NCBI RefSeq assembly: GCF_042663885.1
Contig: NZ_JBHSXV010000001.1
DNA length: 64,000 bases
Reading direction: 5' to 3' (one strand)
DNA from: Aquipuribacter hungaricus
GTDB lineage: Bacteria; Actinomycetota; Actinomycetes; Actinomycetales; JBBAYJ01
Under the pieces are notes generated by a model. That model was not told where the DNA came from. It searched no databases and saw only the letters and a program-made list of their open reading frames with translations. Positions 1-12,155 of the stretch are shown here, piece after piece; position 1 is the first letter of the stretch; each line of letters starts with the position of its first letter. The position numbers and the translations under genes are program-made.

Positions 1-3491
<3,491 letters not shown>

Positions 3492-3504
3492 GGACCCCAC
3501 CCGC

Positions 3505-4206
3505 ATGAGCCCCGCACGCCCGCCCGTCAGCCCGCCGGCCGCCGTCCTCTGGGACATGGACGGCACCCTCGTGGACACCGAGCCGTACTGGATCGCCGCG
3601 GAGACCGACCTCGTCGCCGAGCACGGCGGCACCTGGACCCACGAGGACGGGCTCGCCCTGGTCGGCAACCCCCTGCTGGTCAGCGGCGAGATCCTCGTGC
3701 GGCGCAGCGGCATCGACCTCACCCCCCAGCAGGTGGTCGACGCCCTGCTCGAGCGCATGGTCGTGCGCGTCCGCGGGGACGCCCCGTTCCGCCCCGGCGC
3801 GCGCGAGCTGCTCATGGCCTGCGTGGACGCCGGCATCCCCACCGCCCTGGTGACGATGTCGTGGACGTCGCTGTCCGACGCGTTCCTGGAGTCGCTGCCG
3901 CCGGGCACGTTCGGCACCGTCGTCACCGGCGACCAGGTCGAGCACGGCAAGCCGCACCCCGAGCCCTACCTCACCGCGGCCGCCCGGCTCGGGGTGGACC
4001 CTGCCCGCTGCGTCGCCATCGAGGACTCCCTGCCCGGCGTCGCCTCCGCCGAGGCCGCCGGCTGCCGCGTGCTCGCGATGCCCCTGCACGTCACCGTCCC
4101 GCCCAAGGCCGGCCGCAGCCGGCTCGCGGGGTTCGAGGGCCTCGACGTCGCGATGCTGGGCCGGCTCGCGGCCGGCTCGGTCGTCGACCTGCTGCCCGCG
4201 CGCTAG
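3505..4206 (+). CDS. HAD-superfamily phosphatase, beta-phosphoglucomutase-like
   Basis: A 233-residue hydrolase acting on a phosphorylated small molecule; the substrate cannot be told from sequence. Motif I is WDMDGTLVD, with nucleophile D17 and acid/base D19. A helical cap follows, then motif II around ALVTMSW, the motif III lysine in HGKPHPEPY, and motif IV in AIEDSLPGV. This is the subfamily of phosphoglycolate phosphatases, beta-phosphoglucomutases and sugar-phosphate phosphatases. The ATG lies 13 bases after the restored end of metH, so the two are probably cotranscribed. Its last codons overlap the 3' end of the convergent GGDEF-EAL gene by four bases. Confidence 0.85.
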   Translation: MSPARPPVSPPAAVLWDMDGTLVDTEPYWIAAETDLVAEHGGTWTHEDGLALVGNPLLVSGEILVRRSGIDLTPQQVVDALLERMVVRVRGDAPFRPGARELLMACVDAGIPTALVTMSWTSLSDAFLESLPPGTFGTVVTGDQVEHGKPHPEPYLTAAARLGVDPARCVAIEDSLPGVASAEAAGCRVLAMPLHVTVPPKAGRSRLAGFEGLDVAMLGRLAAGSVVDLLPAR

Positions 4207-6008
4207 CGGGCGGCCCGGACCACCGTCCACGGCTCCGGCGGGCCGAGCGCCCAGCCCTGGCCCAGCCGGACCCCGAGGTCGGTGACCGCGCCCCGGTCCG
4301 CCTCGGTCTGCACCCCGCACGCCACGAACCGCAGGCCCAGGTCCGCCGCGACGACCGACAGGCCGTGGGCCACGGCGCGGCTCGCCTGGCGGTGCAGGCT
4401 CCGGGTCACCGACCGGTCGAGCTCGACCTCGTCCAGCGGCAGCGAGACGAGCAGCGCCAGCGGCAGCCGGCCCCGGCCCACGTCGTCCAGCGCGGTGCGG
4501 ACGCCGTGCCCGCGCAGCGCGCCCAGCACCCGGTGCGCCCGGTCCGGCTCGACCATGACGGCCTGCTCGCTCACCTCGACGGTCAGCGACGCGGGCGGCA
4601 GCCCTGCCTGCGCGCACGCGGCCAGCACCACGTCGACCAGGCCCGGGTCGCGCAGGTCGGGCAGCCCTATGTTGACCGACACCCGGCAGCCCGCCGCGGC
4701 GGCGGCCGTGGCCGCGGACAGCAGCACGGCGCGGGTGACCGCGCGGGCGACCGGGGCGTGCGCGGTGAGGTCGAGGAAGCTGTCGGGGGAGCGGAGCCGG
4801 CCGTCGGGGGCGAACCAGCGCAGCAGCGCCTCGCCGTCCTCGACGGGGCGGCGCCCACCGGGTCCGCCCGCCCCGTCCGGCCGGTCCGACCCGTCGCGCG
4901 CGGAGGACCCCTCCGGCGCGGAGGGCCCGTCAGCACCGTCGTCGAGGCTCATCACCGGCTGCCGGAAGAGCTGGAGCTCGTCCAGCTGCAGCGCCGCCCC
5001 GAGCTGGCCCTCGACCTCGGTCCGCTCCTCGGCGCGGGCGCGCAGGTCGCCGGCGAACACCTCGGTGCGGGACCGCCCGCGCTGCTTGGCGCGGTACATC
5101 GCCTGGTCCGCCGCCGCGAGCAGGTCGTCGGCCTGCGAGGTGCCCGGGTCCGCAGCGCCCGCCACGGCCTTGGCCGGCGTCCCGGCGTCGGTGGCGGCGA
5201 TGCCGATGCTCGCGCTCACCGTCACCGGCATGCCGTCCAGGTCGACGGGGGCGCGTGCCGCCGTGGCCAGTCGCCGGGCCAGGCGGCGCGCCGTGGCCGG
5301 GCCGGTCCGGGGGAGCACCGCGACGAACTCGTCCCCGCCCATCCGCGCCAGGTGGTCGCCCGGGCGCAGCACCGCCCGCAGCCGCCCGGCCGTCGCCCGC
5401 AGCAGCTCGTCGCCGGCGCGGTGGCCGAGGGAGTCGTTGACCGCCTTGAAGCCGTCGAGGTCGAGGAACAGCACCGACACCTGGCTGCCGTCGCCGGACG
5501 CGCGCTGCAGCTCCCGGCGCAGCTCGGCCACGAGCAGCGCCCGGTCGACGAGGCCGATGAGCGGGTCGTGCGTGGCCTCGTGCAGCAGCGCCGCCTCGTC
5601 GAGCTTGCGCGCGGTGATGTCGCTGTGGACCACCACCGCGCCCGGCGGCCTGCCGTCCGGGGTCGGGGCGCCCCGCAGCGGGACCACGCTCACCTGGAAC
5701 CAGCGCTCCTGGGTCGGGGACGAGCACTCGTAGTCCATGATGAAGCCCGCGGCCTCGCCCGAGAGCACCCTGCGGACGCCGGCGGCGACCTCCAGGGACT
5801 CCTCGCGCATCTCGCCAGTGGTGGCTTCGCACACCTCCAGGTAGCTGCTGCCGGGCCCGCAGCGCTCCTCGGCGCCGCCGTTGTCGGCGCAGAACCGCGT
5901 CCAGGCGTCGTTGACCACCAGCAGGCGGCCGTCCGGGCCGAGCACGGCGGTGTGCGCCGGCAGCGACGCGAGCACGTCGGCCAGGATGTCCGGGCCTGCT
6001 CGCTCCAT
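4203..6008 (-). CDS. PAS-GGDEF-EAL protein with a degenerate EAL domain
   Basis: A 601-residue cytoplasmic c-di-GMP signalling protein without membrane segments. An N-terminal PAS domain (about residues 10-135) is followed by GGDEF (about 165-330) and EAL (about 365-595). The GGDEF motif is intact at 224-228, and RPGD at 215-218 has the five-residue spacing of a product-inhibition I-site, so diguanylate cyclase activity is plausible. The EAL signature is present at 393-395, but later catalytic positions are lost: the lysine of LKID is E529 (VELD), and the glutamates of AEGVET are C564 and Q567 (ACGVQT). DDFGTG is also altered to DDVGRG. The EAL part is therefore probably a binding or regulatory domain rather than a phosphodiesterase. 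The gene is divergent from the peptide transporter operon. Confidence 0.85.
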   Translation of the reverse strand: MERAGPDILADVLASLPAHTAVLGPDGRLLVVNDAWTRFCADNGGAEERCGPGSSYLEVCEATTGEMREESLEVAAGVRRVLSGEAAGFIMDYECSSPTQERWFQVSVVPLRGAPTPDGRPPGAVVVHSDITARKLDEAALLHEATHDPLIGLVDRALLVAELRRELQRASGDGSQVSVLFLDLDGFKAVNDSLGHRAGDELLRATAGRLRAVLRPGDHLARMGGDEFVAVLPRTGPATARRLARRLATAARAPVDLDGMPVTVSASIGIAATDAGTPAKAVAGAADPGTSQADDLLAAADQAMYRAKQRGRSRTEVFAGDLRARAEERTEVEGQLGAALQLDELQLFRQPVMSLDDGADGPSAPEGSSARDGSDRPDGAGGPGGRRPVEDGEALLRWFAPDGRLRSPDSFLDLTAHAPVARAVTRAVLLSAATAAAAAGCRVSVNIGLPDLRDPGLVDVVLAACAQAGLPPASLTVEVSEQAVMVEPDRAHRVLGALRGHGVRTALDDVGRGRLPLALLVSLPLDEVELDRSVTRSLHRQASRAVAHGLSVVAADLGLRFVACGVQTEADRGAVTDLGVRLGQGWALGPPEPWTVVRAAR

Positions 6009-6141
6009 CGCGCCCCGCTCGGGCCGGGGGCGGGGACGGCACCCGCCCGGTGGTGAGAAGCATGGCCCTACCCGCCACGGGCGCCGTCATTCGTGACCCA
6101 ACCGTGACTCCGGGGTGCAAGGACCGTGCGTCAGCAGGTCC

Positions 6142-6147
6142 TAGGTT
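6142..6147 (+). promoter_or_regulatory. Putative -10 box of the peptide importer operon
   Basis: TAGGTT lies in the 199-base gap between the divergent GGDEF gene and the binding-protein gene, about 60 bases before the ATG at 6208. The start codon has its own ribosome site (gggag near 6197). No convincing -35 box was found, so this is a weak call. Confidence 0.3.
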
Positions 6148-6207
6148 CGGACGATCCGACACCAGACCCGTCCCCGACGGGTCTCGCGAGCCCCTGGGAG
6201 CACATCC

Positions 6208-7908
6208 ATGCGGTCCACATCTGTACGCGGGGCCAAGGTGGTGGCGCTCGGCGCCGCCGCCGCCCTCGCGCTGGTCGCCTGCGGCGGCAGCGACGACGGC
6301 GCGACGCAGGGCTCCGGCGCCGAGGCCTCCGGCGGCGCCGAGGGCGCGAGCGACGCCACCCTGGTCTTCGGCGCCTCGGCCGACCCCGTGATCATCGACG
6401 GCGCCTACGTGAGCGACGGCGAGTCGCTGCGCGTCGTCCGCTCCATCTTCGAGGGCCTGGTCACCACCGAGGAGGGCGGCACGGAGATCGTCCCGGCGCT
6501 CGCCGAGGAGTGGGAGGTCAGCGAGGACGGCCTGCAGTGGACGTTCAGCCTCCGTGACGGCGTGACGTTCCACGACGGCGAGGCGCTCGACGCCGAGGCC
6601 GTCTGCACCAACTTCGACCGCTGGTACAACTTCACCGGCATCCAGCAGTCCGGCAACGTGTCGTACTACTGGCAGACCGTGATGGGCGGCTACGCCCAGA
6701 ACGAGGACGAGACCCTCCCCGAGAGCCTGTACTCCGCGTGCGAGGCGACCGACGAGGCCACCGCGACCATCACGCTGACCCGGCCGTCGTCGACGTTCCT
6801 GTCCGCGCTGTCGCTGCCCGCCTTCTCCATCGCCAGCCCCGCGGCCCTGGAGGAGTTCGGCGCCGACGAGATCACCGGCAGCGGCGAGGAGCCCCAGTTC
6901 ACGGGCACCTACGGCACCGAGCACCCGACCGGGACCGGCCCGTTCCGCTTCGTGTCCTGGGAGCGCGGCAACCAGCTGGTCCTGGAGCGCAACGACGACT
7001 ACTGGGGTGACGTCGCCCAGGTCCAGAACCTCGTCTTCGTCCCGATCGCCGACGGGCCCGCCCGCCGCCAGGCGCTCGAGGCCGGCGACATCGACGGCTA
7101 CGACCTCGTCGACCCCGCCGACGTCGACGCGCTCGAGGAGGCCGGCTTCACGATCCTGCGCCGCCCGGCGTTCAACGTCGCCTACGTGGGCCTCAACCAG
7201 TCGGCCCCGCCGCTGGACAACCTGCAGATCCGCCAGGCCATCGCGCACGCCATCGACCGCGAGAACATCCTGTCGACGAACTACCCCGAGGGTGCGACCG
7301 TCCCGACGCAGTTCATGCCCGAGGCGGTCTTCGGCTACGCCGAGGACGTCACGGAGTACGAGTACGACCCGGAGCGGGCCAAGGAGCTCATCGCCGAGTC
7401 CGGCGTCACGGACCTCACGCTCGAGTTCTGGTACCCGACCGAGGTCTCCCGGCCCTACATGCCGGACCCCGCCGCGAACTTCCAGCTCATGGCGGCCGAC
7501 CTCGAGGCCGTCGGCTTCACGGTCAACCCGACCGGGGTGCCGTGGAACCCGGACTTCCTCGACGCCGCGCTCAGCGGCGGCGCGCCGATGTACCTGCTGG
7601 GCTGGACCGGCGACTTCGGCGACCCGGACAACTTCGTCGGGACGTTCTTCCAGGCGCAGTCGCCCGAGTGGGGCTTCGACAACCCCGAGCTGCGCACCCT
7701 GCTCGACGAGGCCGAGGCCGAGACGGACCTCGACGCCCGCACCGGGCTCTACCAGGAGGCGAACCGGCAGATCATGGACGAGCTGCCCGGTCTGCCCTAC
7801 GCCTCCACGGAGCCGGCGCTCGCGTTCCGCCCGGGCATCGAGGGCTTCGAGCCCAGCCCCGTGCAGAACGAGTCGTTCAACCTGGTGACGGTCACCGAGC
7901 AGGAGTGA
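6208..7908 (+). CDS. ABC transporter substrate-binding lipoprotein, peptide family (SBP family 5)
   Basis: A 566-residue extracytoplasmic binding protein for oligopeptides, dipeptides or nickel-like ligands. A signal peptide ends in the lipobox LVAC with C25 as the lipidated cysteine, followed by a low-complexity Gly/Ser/Ala/Glu linker. The mature part has the family 5 core, for example FEGLVTTEEGG, WTFSLRDGVTFHDGEALDA and PTGTGPFRFVSW. It is the first gene of a five-gene importer and is separated from the first permease by a strong hairpin, which would allow excess binding protein relative to the membrane complex. The exact ligand cannot be assigned. Confidence 0.92.
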   Translation: MRSTSVRGAKVVALGAAAALALVACGGSDDGATQGSGAEASGGAEGASDATLVFGASADPVIIDGAYVSDGESLRVVRSIFEGLVTTEEGGTEIVPALAEEWEVSEDGLQWTFSLRDGVTFHDGEALDAEAVCTNFDRWYNFTGIQQSGNVSYYWQTVMGGYAQNEDETLPESLYSACEATDEATATITLTRPSSTFLSALSLPAFSIASPAALEEFGADEITGSGEEPQFTGTYGTEHPTGTGPFRFVSWERGNQLVLERNDDYWGDVAQVQNLVFVPIADGPARRQALEAGDIDGYDLVDPADVDALEEAGFTILRRPAFNVAYVGLNQSAPPLDNLQIRQAIAHAIDRENILSTNYPEGATVPTQFMPEAVFGYAEDVTEYEYDPERAKELIAESGVTDLTLEFWYPTEVSRPYMPDPAANFQLMAADLEAVGFTVNPTGVPWNPDFLDAALSGGAPMYLLGWTGDFGDPDNFVGTFFQAQSPEWGFDNPELRTLLDEAEAETDLDARTGLYQEANRQIMDELPGLPYASTEPALAFRPGIEGFEPSPVQNESFNLVTVTEQE

Positions 7909-7925
7909 CCCGCTAGCAGCACCCC

Positions 7926-7962
7926 CGCGCGGGTGGCGGTCGCCCCGACCGCCACCCGCGCG
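7926..7962 (+). terminator. Intercistronic hairpin after the binding-protein gene
   Basis: A perfect 17-base-pair stem (arms 7926-7942 and 7946-7962) with a three-base CCC loop, 18 bases after the stop codon of the binding-protein gene and about 50 bases before the permease start. No T-run follows. It could be a partial terminator or an mRNA-stabilising structure favouring the first cistron. Confidence 0.7.
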
Positions 7963-8011
7963 CGCACGTCACGCCCCCTGCCCTGTCCACCGTCCCTCGA
8001 GGAGACCCCTG

Positions 8012-9037
8012 GTGCTCCGCTTCGTCGTCCGGCGGCTGCTGCTGCTCGTGCCGATCCTGCTCGGGCTCAGCCTGCTGCTCTTCGCGTGGGTGAGGGCCCT
8101 GCCGGGCGGCCCCGCGCAGGCGCTGCTCGGGGAGCGCGCGACCCCCGACGCCGTCGCCGAGATCAACCGGCTCTACGGCTTCGACCAGCCGGTCCTCCAG
8201 CAGTACGCCACCTACATGGGCCGCGTCCTGCAGGGCGACCTGGGGGTGTCGACCACCACGCGCACCCCCGTGACGGACGAGCTCCTCCGGCTCTTCCCGG
8301 CCACGGTGGAGCTCAGCCTCTTCGCGCTGGTCATCGCCGTCGGGCTCGGTGTGCCACTGGGCTACGTGGCCGCCCGCCGGCACCTCACGTGGGTCGACTC
8401 CTCGGCGGTGCTCGCCTCGCTGCTCGGCGTGACCATCCCCGTCTTCTTCCTCGGCTTCATCCTCAAGTACGTCTTCGCCGTTCAGCTGGCCGTGCTGCCC
8501 GCGTCCGGCCGGCAGGACCCGCGCCTGTTCACCGAGCACCCGACCGGCTTCTACGTCCTGGACGGCTTCCTCGTCGGCCGGCCCGACGCCTCGTGGGACG
8601 CGTTCCTCCACCTGGTGCTCCCGGCGGTCGCGCTGGCGACCATCCCGCTGGCGATCATCGCCCGCATCACCCGGGCGAGCGTGCTCGACGTCGTCAACGA
8701 GGACTACGTCCGCACCGCCGACGCCAAGGGCCTGGCGCGCCGCACGATCACCGGCCGGCACGTCCTCCGCAACGCGCTGCTGCCCGTGGTCACCGTCATC
8801 GGCCTGCAGGTCGGGCTGCTGCTGTCGGGGGCGGTGCTCACCGAGACGGTCTTCGCCTTCCCGGGCATCGGCTCGTTCCTCGTCGACGCCATCACCAACC
8901 GGGACTACGCCGTGGTCCAGGGCTTCATCCTCGTCATCGCCGTGCTGATAGTGGTGGTCAACCTGCTCGTCGACATCTCCTACGGGCTCATCGACCCCCG
9001 GGTCAGGGCGTCCACCATGGCCGGGGGGCGCGCGTGA
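8012..9037 (+). CDS. Peptide ABC transporter permease, DppB/OppB type
   Basis: A 341-residue inner-membrane permease with about six transmembrane helices. It begins with the standard LRFVVRRLLLLVPILLGLS helix and carries the DppB-like stretch LPGGPAQALLGERATPDAV and a C-terminal EAA-type loop around RTADAKGLARRTITGRHVLRNALLP, which contacts the ATPases. The GTG start at 8012 has a ggag ribosome site at 8001. The stop codon overlaps the GTG of the next permease, so the pair is translationally coupled. Confidence 0.9.
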   Translation: MLRFVVRRLLLLVPILLGLSLLLFAWVRALPGGPAQALLGERATPDAVAEINRLYGFDQPVLQQYATYMGRVLQGDLGVSTTTRTPVTDELLRLFPATVELSLFALVIAVGLGVPLGYVAARRHLTWVDSSAVLASLLGVTIPVFFLGFILKYVFAVQLAVLPASGRQDPRLFTEHPTGFYVLDGFLVGRPDASWDAFLHLVLPAVALATIPLAIIARITRASVLDVVNEDYVRTADAKGLARRTITGRHVLRNALLPVVTVIGLQVGLLLSGAVLTETVFAFPGIGSFLVDAITNRDYAVVQGFILVIAVLIVVVNLLVDISYGLIDPRVRASTMAGGRA

Positions 9038-10011
9038 CCACCGAGCCGCTGCGCCCCGAGGCCCCCGGCATCCCCGAGGCCACCCCCGGCAGCGTCGAGG
9101 CGCTGGGCACCCGGGCCCCCTCCGACCTGCCCTCCGACCTGCCGCCCGGCGAGGCCGGCACGTCGCTGGGCCGCGAGGCCGTCCGCCGCGTGGTCCGCGA
9201 CCCGCTCGCCCTGGTCGGGGCCCTGCTCGTCCTCGGCTTCGTCCTCGTCGCGGTCTTCGCGCCGTTCCTCGCGCCGTTCGGCCCGAACGAGCGGGTCGGC
9301 GCGGTCACCCCGACGAACATCCCCGGCCCGTCCGCCGAGCACTGGTTCGGCCTGGACTCTCTCGGCCGCGACGAGCTCAGCCGCGTCATCTACGGGGCGC
9401 GGCAGTCCCTGCTCGTCGGTGTGGTCGCCACCCTCCTGGGGGCCGGCGTCGGCATCGCCGTCGGCCTGCTCGCCGGCGCGTTCGGCGGCTGGGTGGACGC
9501 GCTGGTCATGCGCACCACCGACATCATGCTGTCGATCCCCAGCCTGCTGTTCGCCATCGGCATCGCGGCGGTGCTCGGGCGGACGCTGTTCGCCGTCATG
9601 GTGGCGATCGCGGTGGTCAACGTGCCCGTCTTCGTCCGGCTGCTGCGCGGCGCCATGCTCGCCCAGCGGGGCAGCGACTACGTCGTGGCGGTCCGCTCGC
9701 TCGGCGTCCGCGACCGCGACGTCGTCGTCTCGCACGTGCTGCCCAACAGCCTGTCGCCCGTCATCGTCCAGGGGACGCTGACCCTGGCGACCGCCATCGT
9801 CGACGCGGCCGCGCTGGCGTTCCTCGGCCTGTCCGGCGAGGACCCGGCCATCCCGGAGTGGGGACGCATGCTCGCGGAGACCCAGCGCTTCCTCGCCTCG
9901 GCGCCGCACCTGGCGTTCTTCCCCGGCATCGCCATCGTCCTCGCCGCGCTCGGCTTCACCCTGCTCGGGGAGTCCATGCGCGAGGCCCTCGACCCGAAGT
10001 ACCGCCGGTGA
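9034..10011 (+). CDS. Peptide ABC transporter permease, DppC/OppC type
   Basis: A 325-residue second permease of the importer. An N-terminal Pro/Glu-rich cytoplasmic tail of about 50 residues precedes the first membrane helix (DPLALVGALLVLGFVLVAVFAPFL). The family signature HWFGLDSLGRDELSRVIYGAR is followed by the EAA-type loop VAVRSLGVRDRDVVVSHVLPNSL. The GTG start at 9034 overlaps the previous stop as GTGA, and the 3' end overlaps the first ATPase gene in the same way. Confidence 0.9.
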   Translation: MTTEPLRPEAPGIPEATPGSVEALGTRAPSDLPSDLPPGEAGTSLGREAVRRVVRDPLALVGALLVLGFVLVAVFAPFLAPFGPNERVGAVTPTNIPGPSAEHWFGLDSLGRDELSRVIYGARQSLLVGVVATLLGAGVGIAVGLLAGAFGGWVDALVMRTTDIMLSIPSLLFAIGIAAVLGRTLFAVMVAIAVVNVPVFVRLLRGAMLAQRGSDYVVAVRSLGVRDRDVVVSHVLPNSLSPVIVQGTLTLATAIVDAAALAFLGLSGEDPAIPEWGRMLAETQRFLASAPHLAFFPGIAIVLAALGFTLLGESMREALDPKYRR

Positions 10012-11075
10012 GCGGGGCCGGCCCGGCGCCCGCGACAGGCACCGCCGGCCGCCGCCGCTCCGTCGACGGGGCGCCGCTGCTGCAGGTCCGCGACCTGTCG
10101 GTGCGGTTCACCCGCAAGGGGCGTGCCCCCGTCGTCGCCGTGGACAGCGTGACCTTCGACGTGCCCGCCGGGCGCAGCGTCGGCCTGGTGGGGGAGTCCG
10201 GCTCGGGCAAGTCGGTGACGTCCCTGGCGATCATGGGCCTGCTGCCGAGGCGGGGCGTCGACGTCGGCGGGAGCGTGCGCTTCGACGGCGACGAGCTGCT
10301 CGGCATGCCCGACGAGCGGCGGCGCTCGCTCCGCGGGGCCGAGATGGCCATGGTCTTCCAGGACCCGATGAGCTCGCTCAACCCCGTGGTGCCGATCGGG
10401 GTGCAGGTCACCGAGGTGCTGCGCCGCCACCGCGACATGGGCAAGGTCGAGGCGCGCGACGAGGCCGTCGACCTGCTGCGGCGGGTCGGCATCCCCGAGG
10501 CGCAGCGCCGGCTCAAGGACTACCCCCACCAGCTCTCGGGCGGCATGCGGCAGCGGGCGCTCATCGCCATCGCGCTGGCGTGCGACCCCCGCCTGCTCGT
10601 GGCCGACGAGCCGACCACGGCGCTGGACGTGACGATCCAGGCGCAGATCCTCGACCTGCTGCGCGGCCTGGTCGCCGAGACCGGCACCGCGCTCGTCCTC
10701 ATCACCCACGACCTGGGCGTCGTCGCCGGCATGTGCGACGAGGTGCACGTGATGTACGGCGGCCGGCTCGTGGAGTCCGCCGGGCGCCTGGACCTGTTCG
10801 CCCGGCCGCAGCACCCGTACACGACCGGCCTGCTCGCCTCGGTGCCGCGCCTGGACTCCCCGCGCAGCGTGCCGCTGCGGCCGATCCCCGGCTCGCCCAC
10901 GCTGACCAGGCCGTGGTCGACGGGGTGCGCGTTCGAGCCGCGGTGCACCCGGTCGCAGGCCGACTGCCTCGGCGACGCCCCGCCGATGGAGACCGTCGCC
11001 GGCCACGGCGTGCGGTGCCTGCACCCCGTGGGCGACGACGACCGGGCGACCGCCACCGGGGAGGACCTGCGATGA
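10008..11075 (+). CDS. Peptide ABC transporter ATPase, DppD/OppD type
   Basis: A 355-residue nucleotide-binding subunit. Walker A is GESGSGKS, the signature is LSGGMRQR and Walker B is LLVADEPTTALD. The C-terminal oligopeptide-transporter extension contains the cysteine-bearing segment GCAFEPRCTRSQADC. The GTG start overlaps the permease stop (GTGA), and its own stop overlaps the ATG of the second ATPase. It should pair with the next gene to form the ATPase heterodimer driving uptake. Confidence 0.92.
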   Translation: MSGAGPAPATGTAGRRRSVDGAPLLQVRDLSVRFTRKGRAPVVAVDSVTFDVPAGRSVGLVGESGSGKSVTSLAIMGLLPRRGVDVGGSVRFDGDELLGMPDERRRSLRGAEMAMVFQDPMSSLNPVVPIGVQVTEVLRRHRDMGKVEARDEAVDLLRRVGIPEAQRRLKDYPHQLSGGMRQRALIAIALACDPRLLVADEPTTALDVTIQAQILDLLRGLVAETGTALVLITHDLGVVAGMCDEVHVMYGGRLVESAGRLDLFARPQHPYTTGLLASVPRLDSPRSVPLRPIPGSPTLTRPWSTGCAFEPRCTRSQADCLGDAPPMETVAGHGVRCLHPVGDDDRATATGEDLR

Positions 11076-12148
11076 GCACCGTGACCGGCCAGGACGCAGC
11101 GGACCGACCGGGGGAGCGACAGAGCCGGGCACCGGGGGACGTGCTGCTGTCCGTCCGCGACGTGGCCGTGCACTTCCCCATCACGAAGGGGATCGTGCGG
11201 GACCGGGTGGTGGGCCACGTCAAGGCCGTCGACGGGGTGTCCCTCGACGTCCGACGCGGCAGCACGTACGGCCTGGTGGGGGAGTCCGGGTGCGGCAAGA
11301 GCACCCTCGGGCGCGCCGTGCTCCGGCTGCTGCGCCCCACGCGCGGCGAGGTGTGGTTCGACGGCACCGACATCGCCACCCTGGGCGGGGAGGAGCTGCG
11401 CCGCTCCCGGTCCCGGATGCAGATGGTCTTCCAGGACCCGATGAGCTCCCTCGACCCGCGCCAGTCGGTCGAGGCCGCGCTGTCGGAGCCGCTGCGGGCC
11501 CACCGGGTCGCGGCCGGTCCCGGCGGGTACGCCGCCCGGGTGAAGGAGCTGCTGCACGCCGTCGGCCTGCCCGCGTCGGCGGCAGGCCGGTTCCCCCACG
11601 AGTTCTCCGGCGGGCAGCGGCAGCGGATCGGCATCGCCCGCGCGGTGGCGCTGCGGCCGGAGCTCGTCGTCGCCGACGAGCCGGTGTCCGCGCTGGACGT
11701 GTCGGTGCAGGCGCAGGTGGTCAACCTGCTGGAGGAGCTGCAGGACTCCCTCGGCCTCACCTACATGGTCATCGCCCACGACCTGGCCGTGGTCCGCCAC
11801 GTCTCCGACGTCGTCGGGGTGATGTACCTCGGCGGGCTCGTCGAGGAGGCCGACAGCGACACCCTGTACGCCGACCCGATGCACCCGTACACGCTGGCGC
11901 TCATGTCGGCGATCCCGGTGCCGGACCCGGTGGTCGAGGCCACCCGGGAGCGGATCCTCCTGCGCGGGGACCTGCCGAGCCCGGCCGACCCGCCCAGCGG
12001 GTGCCGGTTCTCCACCCGCTGCCCGTTCGTCCAGCCCGGCCGCTGCACCACCGAGCGGCCGGCGCTGCGGGAGGTCGCCCCCGGGCACACGGTGGCCTGC
12101 CACTACGCCGAGGAGATCAAGGCCGGCACGATCACGCGGGCCGCCTAG
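11072..12148 (+). CDS. Peptide ABC transporter ATPase, DppF/OppF type
   Basis: A 358-residue partner ATPase. Walker A is GESGCGKS, the signature is FSGGQRQR and Walker B is LVVADEPVSALD, followed by the C-terminal extension with GCRFSTRCPF. The ATG start overlaps the previous stop (ATGA). It ends the importer operon seven bases before the 3' end of the convergent PAS-GGDEF-EAL gene, with no obvious terminator between them. Confidence 0.92.
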   Translation: MSTVTGQDAADRPGERQSRAPGDVLLSVRDVAVHFPITKGIVRDRVVGHVKAVDGVSLDVRRGSTYGLVGESGCGKSTLGRAVLRLLRPTRGEVWFDGTDIATLGGEELRRSRSRMQMVFQDPMSSLDPRQSVEAALSEPLRAHRVAAGPGGYAARVKELLHAVGLPASAAGRFPHEFSGGQRQRIGIARAVALRPELVVADEPVSALDVSVQAQVVNLLEELQDSLGLTYMVIAHDLAVVRHVSDVVGVMYLGGLVEEADSDTLYADPMHPYTLALMSAIPVPDPVVEATRERILLRGDLPSPADPPSGCRFSTRCPFVQPGRCTTERPALREVAPGHTVACHYAEEIKAGTITRAA

Positions 12149-12155
12149 GCGCCGG

